Source: Pseudomonadota bacterium (lineage in GTDB: Bacteria; Desulfobacterota; Desulfobulbia; Desulfobulbales; Desulfobulbaceae). Taken from it: a stretch of 19,622 bases of DNA. Shown here in pieces: positions 15,798 through 19,622 of this stretch. The stretch spans positions 1 through 19,622 of the forward strand of contig WRKE01000308.1 of NCBI GenBank assembly GCA_009778235.1, read 5' to 3'. The notes below the pieces were generated by a model that was not told the origin of the DNA, did not search any database, and saw only the letters and a program-made list of their open reading frames with translations. The stretch's first letter is position 1, and every line of letters begins with the position of its first letter. A program made the position numbers and the translations under genes.

Positions 15798-16034
15798 ATG
15801 GCGATCATCAACCTGCGTAAAATGGGCATCAATCAAAGCGGCACCATCGTCGCCGTCAAGGTGGGCGGCGAGCTCGGCCGCCGCATCCGCGAAATGGGCC
15901 TGATTCCAGGCATGGAAATCACGGTCAAGCAACGGGCACCTTTGAACGACCCGGTGGCACTCAGGATCATGGGCGGCACCCTGACCCTGCGCAACAACGA
16001 GGCCGATTACATCGAGGTGGAGATCTCCCCCTGA
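15798..16034 (+). CDS. feoA: FeoA-domain protein, ordinary short form
   Basis: FeoA proteins are small SH3-like cytoplasmic partners of the FeoB ferrous iron transporter. The 78-residue product shows the classic pattern: an N-terminal strand, GGELGRRIREMGLIPGMEI, then QRAPLNDPVALRIMGGTLTLR and the terminal YIEVEI strand. It has no cysteines. The ATG lies one base after the glnS stop, with GAGG inside the glnS 3' end. It is followed by an intrinsic terminator, so it belongs to the gltX-glnS unit and is separated from the other feo genes. Confidence 0.93.
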   Translation: MAIINLRKMGINQSGTIVAVKVGGELGRRIREMGLIPGMEITVKQRAPLNDPVALRIMGGTLTLRNNEADYIEVEISP

Positions 16035-16078
16035 TCCCTCGACTCACTGGTCCAGTAATCCCTTTTTCTAGATCAAGG

Positions 16079-16112
16079 AGGCGGGAAATATTTTTTATTT
16101 TTCCCGCCTTTT
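16079..16112 (+). terminator. Intrinsic terminator after feoA
   Basis: AGGCGGGAAA (16079-16088) and TTTCCCGCCT (16100-16109) make a perfect 10-bp stem with an 11-base T-rich loop, followed by TTT. The T-run is short but the stem is strong. It closes the gltX-glnS-feoA unit. Confidence 0.8.
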
Positions 16113-16181
16113 CCCGCTGATTGACCGTCCTTTTCGCCCCTGGCCCAGAAAAAAACATCCTTGTCCTTTTGCCTTGGCAAA

Positions 16182-16216
16182 GCTGTTGACAGCACTTATT
16201 GTTTGGTGTACCTAAT
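16182..16216 (+). promoter_or_regulatory. Candidate promoter and overlapping palindrome before the second feoA
   Basis: A perfect -35 hexamer TTGACA (16186-16191) is followed after 19 bp by CCTAAT (16211-16216), a fair -10. The -35 lies in the perfect inverted repeat GCTGT-TG-ACAGC (16182-16193), a possible operator. It does not resemble the usual Fur box. The leader to the ATG at 16316 is about 90 nt and contains CGGAA-TTT-TTCCG (16251-16263). Confidence 0.45.
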
Positions 16217-16315
16217 CTTGAACGGATGTTCTTCAATCAGCATGGTTTCACGGAATTTTTCCGCGAAAATGACCCTAAAGGCCTGAGTGTTTTTTTACCG
16301 GTATTCGGCACGCCC

Positions 16316-16639
16316 ATGAGCAAGGATCAACCCGAAGCTTCCTCTCGCCTCCTCAGCGATATCCAAAGGCTGTGTAAGCGGTGCGACCGGCGTGGAAAGC
16401 AGGCGCAGCCAACGGCGACCCCCTTGCCTGAATCGTGCTGCAACGGCCGCATGCGGGTTTGCGCCGTCACCGGCGACCGGCAAACCTGCGCCCACATGGC
16501 CACTCTGGGGGTCCTTCCTGGATCTGAGCTGGAACTGCTCTGCAAGGGAAGCGGTGAACAGTGCATGATCAAAGTCAACGGCGGCACCATCAGCCTGGAC
16601 GCGCCAACCGCCGCCTCCATCCTGGTCGCCCCGGTCTGA
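16316..16639 (+). CDS. Cysteine-rich FeoA-domain protein
   Basis: The C-terminal half (about 45-107) has the FeoA fold pattern: RVCAVTGDRQTCAHMATLG, VLPGSELELLC, then CMIKVNGGTISLD and the terminal ILVAPV strand. The N-terminal 44 residues are an extra segment. Counting from the ATG at 16316 there are eight cysteines (20, 23, 41, 42, 49, 58, 76, 83), including CKRC and CC, where standard FeoA has none; a metal site or redox switch is possible but not shown. Similar cysteine-bearing FeoA-like proteins are, to my knowledge, found near feoB in anaerobes. The frame is open upstream to 16199 (ATG also at 16226), but that part overlaps the promoter; no start has a clear ribosome binding site. Confidence 0.85.
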   Translation: MSKDQPEASSRLLSDIQRLCKRCDRRGKQAQPTATPLPESCCNGRMRVCAVTGDRQTCAHMATLGVLPGSELELLCKGSGEQCMIKVNGGTISLDAPTAASILVAPV

Positions 16640-16668
16640 GCGTTTCGTTTGTTTTTGTTTTTGACGAA

Positions 16669-16807
16669 TTTAGAGCATTTTATTTTTAAGATTGTACATA
16701 TCCATACGATTCAATCAGTCTGAATTTTTGTCATTCCGACGAGCGGAGCGAGGAGAAATCTCTTCCTTGCGGTCGAAATAACAACATCAATGTCAAAATG
16801 CTCTAAA
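16669..16807. repeat. 139-bp element with 13-bp terminal inverted repeats (MITE-like)
   Basis: TTTAGAGCATTTT (16669-16681) and AAAATGCTCTAAA (16795-16807) are perfect reverse complements bounding the element. Inside is a second, imperfect inverted pair, GTCATTCCGAC (16730-16740) and GTCGAAATAAC (16772-16782), around the segment GAGCGGAGCGAGGAGAAATC. The inner sequence resembles GTCATTCCGA..GGAG.GAATCTC-type interspersed repeats that I recall from many bacterial genomes. If the ends are read as TA plus GAGCATTTT, the TA could be a target duplication as in IS630/Tc1-type elements. No coding frame is inside. Confidence 0.65.
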
Positions 16808-16868
16808 GGGATAGACGATACCCGGGTCTGGCCCCAATCAGGAGCCCGGCACGCTTGGAGCGTAGACC

Positions 16869-17045
16869 ATGCAACATTTTCTGGTCATTCTCACCATAAC
16901 CTTGGCGGCGTTTTTCACTGGATGGCGGCTGTGGCGCTCATGGCGCAATTCCGGAACCGGCTCCTGCGGTTGCGGTTGTTCCGGCTGCGGCGACACCTCC
17001 TCATCCCGGACAACAAACAAGCCTTTGCCCATGCACAAACCATGA
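16869..17045 (+). CDS. FeoB-associated cysteine-rich membrane protein
   Basis: This short frame encodes 58 residues: a single N-terminal hydrophobic helix (HFLVILTITLAAFFTGW, 3-19), a basic stretch with Trp and Arg (RLWRSWRN, 20-27), and a compact cysteine cluster CGCGCSGCG (33-41, four Cys), then a polar tail. That architecture matches the FeoB-associated Cys-rich membrane protein family (formerly counted with FeoC-like proteins), thought to sit in the inner membrane with the cysteines in the cytoplasm. GGAG lies 8 nt before the ATG. It is 93 bp upstream of feoB on the same strand; in many genomes the family is found after feoB. Function is unproven; roles in iron handling at the transporter mouth are suggested. 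Confidence 0.85.
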   Translation: MQHFLVILTITLAAFFTGWRLWRSWRNSGTGSCGCGCSGCGDTSSSRTTNKPLPMHKP

Positions 17046-17138
17046 ACACCGCTTTTGACCTGCCCCGCATCATTGCCCCGGGCAGGCCCTGACCTTCTTT
17101 TGGCTTGGCCCCCGAACACCACACTTCCCTCGCCCATT

Positions 17139-19310
17139 ATGGAACCAGTCCTCACCATCGCCCTGGCCGGCAACCCCAACGCCGGCAAAACCACCCTGTT
17201 CAACCACCTCACCGGCGCCCGCCAGCATGTGGGCAATTACCCTGGCATCACGGTCGAACAAAAGGAAGGCTGTTGCCTGCACCAGGGCAAGGGTGTTCGG
17301 GTGGTCGATCTGCCGGGGACCTACTCGCTCACCGCCTACTCGGTCGAGGAACTGGTGGCCCGGGATTTTCTCATCAACCAACGACCCGACGTGGTGGTCG
17401 ACGTGGTCGACGCCTCCAACCTGGAGCGCAACCTCTATCTCAGCTGCCAATTTCTGGAATTGGGCGTGCCGTTGGTGATTGCCCTCAATATGATCGATGT
17501 GGCGGAAAAGCGGGGGGTGACCATCGATGCCTCAGCGTTGAGCGTCCGGCTCGGGGTGCCGGTGGTGCCGATCATCGCCCGGTCGGGCAAAGGGGTTGAC
17601 CAACTGCTCGACGCGGTCCTGACGGTTGCCACAACCAACCTCCAGCCGCAGCCCGTGTTTCTGAGCTACGGTGCGGACCTCAACCAGGCCCTGGACGACA
17701 TGATGCCCGATCTCGCGGCCTGTGTGGAGCTGACCGCGGTCTATCCCCAACGCTGGCTCGGGGTCAAGCTGCTGGAAAACGACGAACAGATCGTCGGCAA
17801 GACCCTGGAGACCTATCCGGAGGTTGGTAGAAGACTGATCGCCCGCGGCGAGACCATCGGCCAGCACCTCCAGCAGACCCTCGGGGTGTACCCGGAGGCG
17901 GTGATCGCCGATCATCGCTACGGCTACATCAAATCGATCACCCACCAGGGGGTGGTCACCCGCAAATTTGTCGCCGACCGGCTGTACACCTCGGACAAGA
18001 TCGACAAGGTAGTCACCCACCGTCTGCTCGGCCCACTGATCATGGCCGGGGTTCTATTCTGTTTATACACCTTCACCTTCAGTTACAGTTCCGTGCCGGT
18101 TGAATGGCTGGCCAGATTATTTGCCCTGATCAGTAAAGGAGTCGACCTGCTCTTGCCCGACGGGCCGTTCAAGTCGATGGTCATCTCGGGGGTGGTCGAC
18201 GGGGTTGGCGGGGTCTTCGGCTTCGTGCCGATCATCATGTTCATGTTTTTCGGCATCGCCGTGCTCGAAGACTCGGGCTACCTGGCCCGGGTCGCCTTTA
18301 TGATGGACCGCATCTTCCACTTTTTCGGCCTGCACGGTTCCTCGGTGATGCCGTTCATCATCTCCGGCGGCATCGCCGGCGGCTGTGCCGTGCCCGGGGT
18401 GATGGCCAGCCGCACCCTGCGCTCCCCCAAGGAGCGGATGGCCACGCTGCTGACCGTGCCCTTCATGAACTGCGGGGCCAAACTGCCGATCCTCACCCTG
18501 CTGATCGGCGCCTTTTTCTCCGCCCATCAGGCCCGCTACATGTTCCTTTCCACCCTGGCCGCATGGTTCATCGCCCTGTGTATCGCCAAAATCCTGCGCC
18601 TGACCGTGCTCAGGGGCGCCTCCACCCCCTTTGTCATGGAACTGCCGCCCTACCGTTTCCCGACCCTGAAGGGGTTGGTCATTCACACCTGGGAACGCAC
18701 CTGGCAATACATGAAAAAGGCGGGCACGGTCATCTTGGGCATTTCCATTCTGGTCTGGGCCATGATGACCTATCCCCAACTGCCGGAGACCCGCGCCTCC
18801 CATTACGAAAGCCTGCGGCAGGAGGCCCTGCGGACCATGGCCGAGGACGAAGCGGGGCAGACTGCGGCACTGGCAAGGATCAAAACGGAAGAGGCACAGG
18901 AAAGGCTGCGCCACTCCCTCGGGGGAAGGATCGGCATCGCCATGGAGAAGGTCAGCCAATATGCGGGCATTGACTGGCGGACCAATATTGCCCTGATCGG
19001 CGGTTTTGCCGCCAAAGAAGTGATCGTCTCGACCCTCGGCACCGCCTATTCGCTGGGTCAAGTCGATCCGAAAGAGGCCACCTCGCTCAAGGAACGGCTG
19101 AGCAAAGATCCCGACTGGAACCCGGTGGTGGCCCTGGCGGTGCTGGCGTTCATCATGTTCTATTCGCCCTGTTTCGTCACCGTGATCTGCATTGCCAAGG
19201 AATCAGGTTCCTGGAAATGGGCGGCGTTTTCCATACTCTTCAACACCCTTTTCGCCTTTACTCTGGCCGTGGCGATCTACCAGATAGGCGCCCTGCTCTA
19301 CCTGCGCTGA
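17139..19310 (+). CDS. feoB: Ferrous iron transport protein B
   Basis: FeoB is the inner-membrane Fe(II) transporter with a cytoplasmic G-protein domain. The 723-residue protein starts MEPVLTIALAGNPNAGKTT: G1 GNPNAGKT (11-18), G3 DLPG (57-60) and G4 NMID (117-120), followed by the helical GDI-like domain to about residue 290. The membrane part has the two Gate motifs: GGVFGFVPIIMFMFFGIAVL with SGYLARVAFMMDR, and later the FAAKEVIVSTLGTAYSLG and FIMFYSPCFVTVICI stretch. PFMNCGAKLP carries the conserved Cys. A TTG at 17055 is in frame, but the ATG at 17139 gives the family N-terminus; neither has a strong ribosome binding site. Its 3' end faces the aldolase gene 12 bp away. Confidence 0.98.
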   Translation: MEPVLTIALAGNPNAGKTTLFNHLTGARQHVGNYPGITVEQKEGCCLHQGKGVRVVDLPGTYSLTAYSVEELVARDFLINQRPDVVVDVVDASNLERNLYLSCQFLELGVPLVIALNMIDVAEKRGVTIDASALSVRLGVPVVPIIARSGKGVDQLLDAVLTVATTNLQPQPVFLSYGADLNQALDDMMPDLAACVELTAVYPQRWLGVKLLENDEQIVGKTLETYPEVGRRLIARGETIGQHLQQTLGVYPEAVIADHRYGYIKSITHQGVVTRKFVADRLYTSDKIDKVVTHRLLGPLIMAGVLFCLYTFTFSYSSVPVEWLARLFALISKGVDLLLPDGPFKSMVISGVVDGVGGVFGFVPIIMFMFFGIAVLEDSGYLARVAFMMDRIFHFFGLHGSSVMPFIISGGIAGGCAVPGVMASRTLRSPKERMATLLTVPFMNCGAKLPILTLLIGAFFSAHQARYMFLSTLAAWFIALCIAKILRLTVLRGASTPFVMELPPYRFPTLKGLVIHTWERTWQYMKKAGTVILGISILVWAMMTYPQLPETRASHYESLRQEALRTMAEDEAGQTAALARIKTEEAQERLRHSLGGRIGIAMEKVSQYAGIDWRTNIALIGGFAAKEVIVSTLGTAYSLGQVDPKEATSLKERLSKDPDWNPVVALAVLAFIMFYSPCFVTVICIAKESGSWKWAAFSILFNTLFAFTLAVAIYQIGALLYLR

Positions 19311-19322
19311 AAGAACAAAAAC

Positions 19323-19622
19323 TTACGGCCGGTAGTCCTTGAACCGGTGCAGGATCTCGGCCATTTCCCCGGCCGGCAGCACCGGCGGTTCGCCCACGGC
19401 CAGGGCCTGGAGATAAATCCGGGCCAGGGTCTCCACCTCGATGGCCAGGGACAGAACTCGATCAAGGTCAGCCCCGTAACAAACCATGCCGTGATGGGCC
19501 ATCAGGGCCGCGGACCGGTCGCGGAGCGCCTCGATCACCGTCTCGGACAGGGCCTGGGTGCCGAAGGTGGCATAGGAGGCGCAGCGGATTGAATCGCCGC
19601 CGGCCATGGCCACCATGTAATG
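19323..19622 (-). CDS. Class II aldolase/adducin family protein, C-terminal part (start outside window)
   Basis: The frame is open to the window edge (preceding residues HYMVAMAGG), so only about 100 C-terminal residues are seen. The pattern RCASYATFGTQALSETVIEAL, then AALMAHHGMVCYGADLDRVLSLAIEVETLARIY, is typical of L-fuculose-phosphate aldolase-like members; the His-His-Gly part (AHHGM) includes a zinc-ligand histidine. Such enzymes cleave sugar phosphates to dihydroxyacetone phosphate and an aldehyde, but related ones act on methylthioribulose-phosphate or ribulose-phosphate, so the substrate is open. It converges with feoB and does not look part of the Feo system. Confidence 0.9.
   Translation of the reverse strand, partial: HYMVAMAGGDSIRCASYATFGTQALSETVIEALRDRSAALMAHHGMVCYGADLDRVLSLAIEVETLARIYLQALAVGEPPVLPAGEMAEILHRFKDYRP

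Noticed and set aside
18117..19061. 314-codon open frame opposite feoB
   Set aside because: Antisense shadow of the feoB membrane region; its His-, Gly- and Asp-rich composition has no family character.

Overview
The window is a chromosomal housekeeping region from a GC-rich bacterium. Gene content and order suggest a sulfate-reducing or related Desulfobacterota, probably near Desulfobulbales. The pointers are the runs rho-rpmE-prfA-prmC-murA and ispE-tRNA(Gln)-prs-rplY-pth, a stand-alone CarD, a bacterial GlnRS beside GluRS, and a ferrous-iron (Feo) locus with cysteine-rich accessory proteins. The taxonomic placement is inference; no phylogenetic marker was searched.

Layout. The left edge holds the 3' part of a PAS-type sensor histidine kinase on +. 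It converges with a long leftward block on the minus strand. Read in the direction of transcription, the block is: a DUF1844 protein, ispE, tRNA-Gln(UUG), prs and rplY (closed by a strong intrinsic terminator); pth; carD, a RluA/RluD-type pseudouridine synthase and coaE; rho, rpmE, prfA, prmC and murA. These genes serve isoprenoid precursor, PRPP, CoA and peptidoglycan synthesis, ribosome proteins, translation termination and recycling, and transcription control. From about 12.6 kb transcription turns rightward: gltX, glnS and a small feoA form one unit ending in an intrinsic terminator near 16.1 kb. A second unit follows with a TTGACA-type promoter: a cysteine-rich FeoA-domain protein, a 139-bp inverted-repeat element, a 58-residue cysteine-rich membrane protein and feoB. 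The right edge carries the C-terminal part of a class II aldolase, convergent with feoB.

Most of the window is ordinary core genome. The less ordinary parts are: the Feo locus (two different FeoA proteins on separate transcription units, and a tiny Cys-rich membrane protein placed before rather than after feoB); the MITE-like palindromic element inside that locus; a 17-bp near-perfect inverted repeat upstream of murA; and several long leaders with repeats. I see no CRISPR array, insertion-sequence transposase, prophage gene or defence system.
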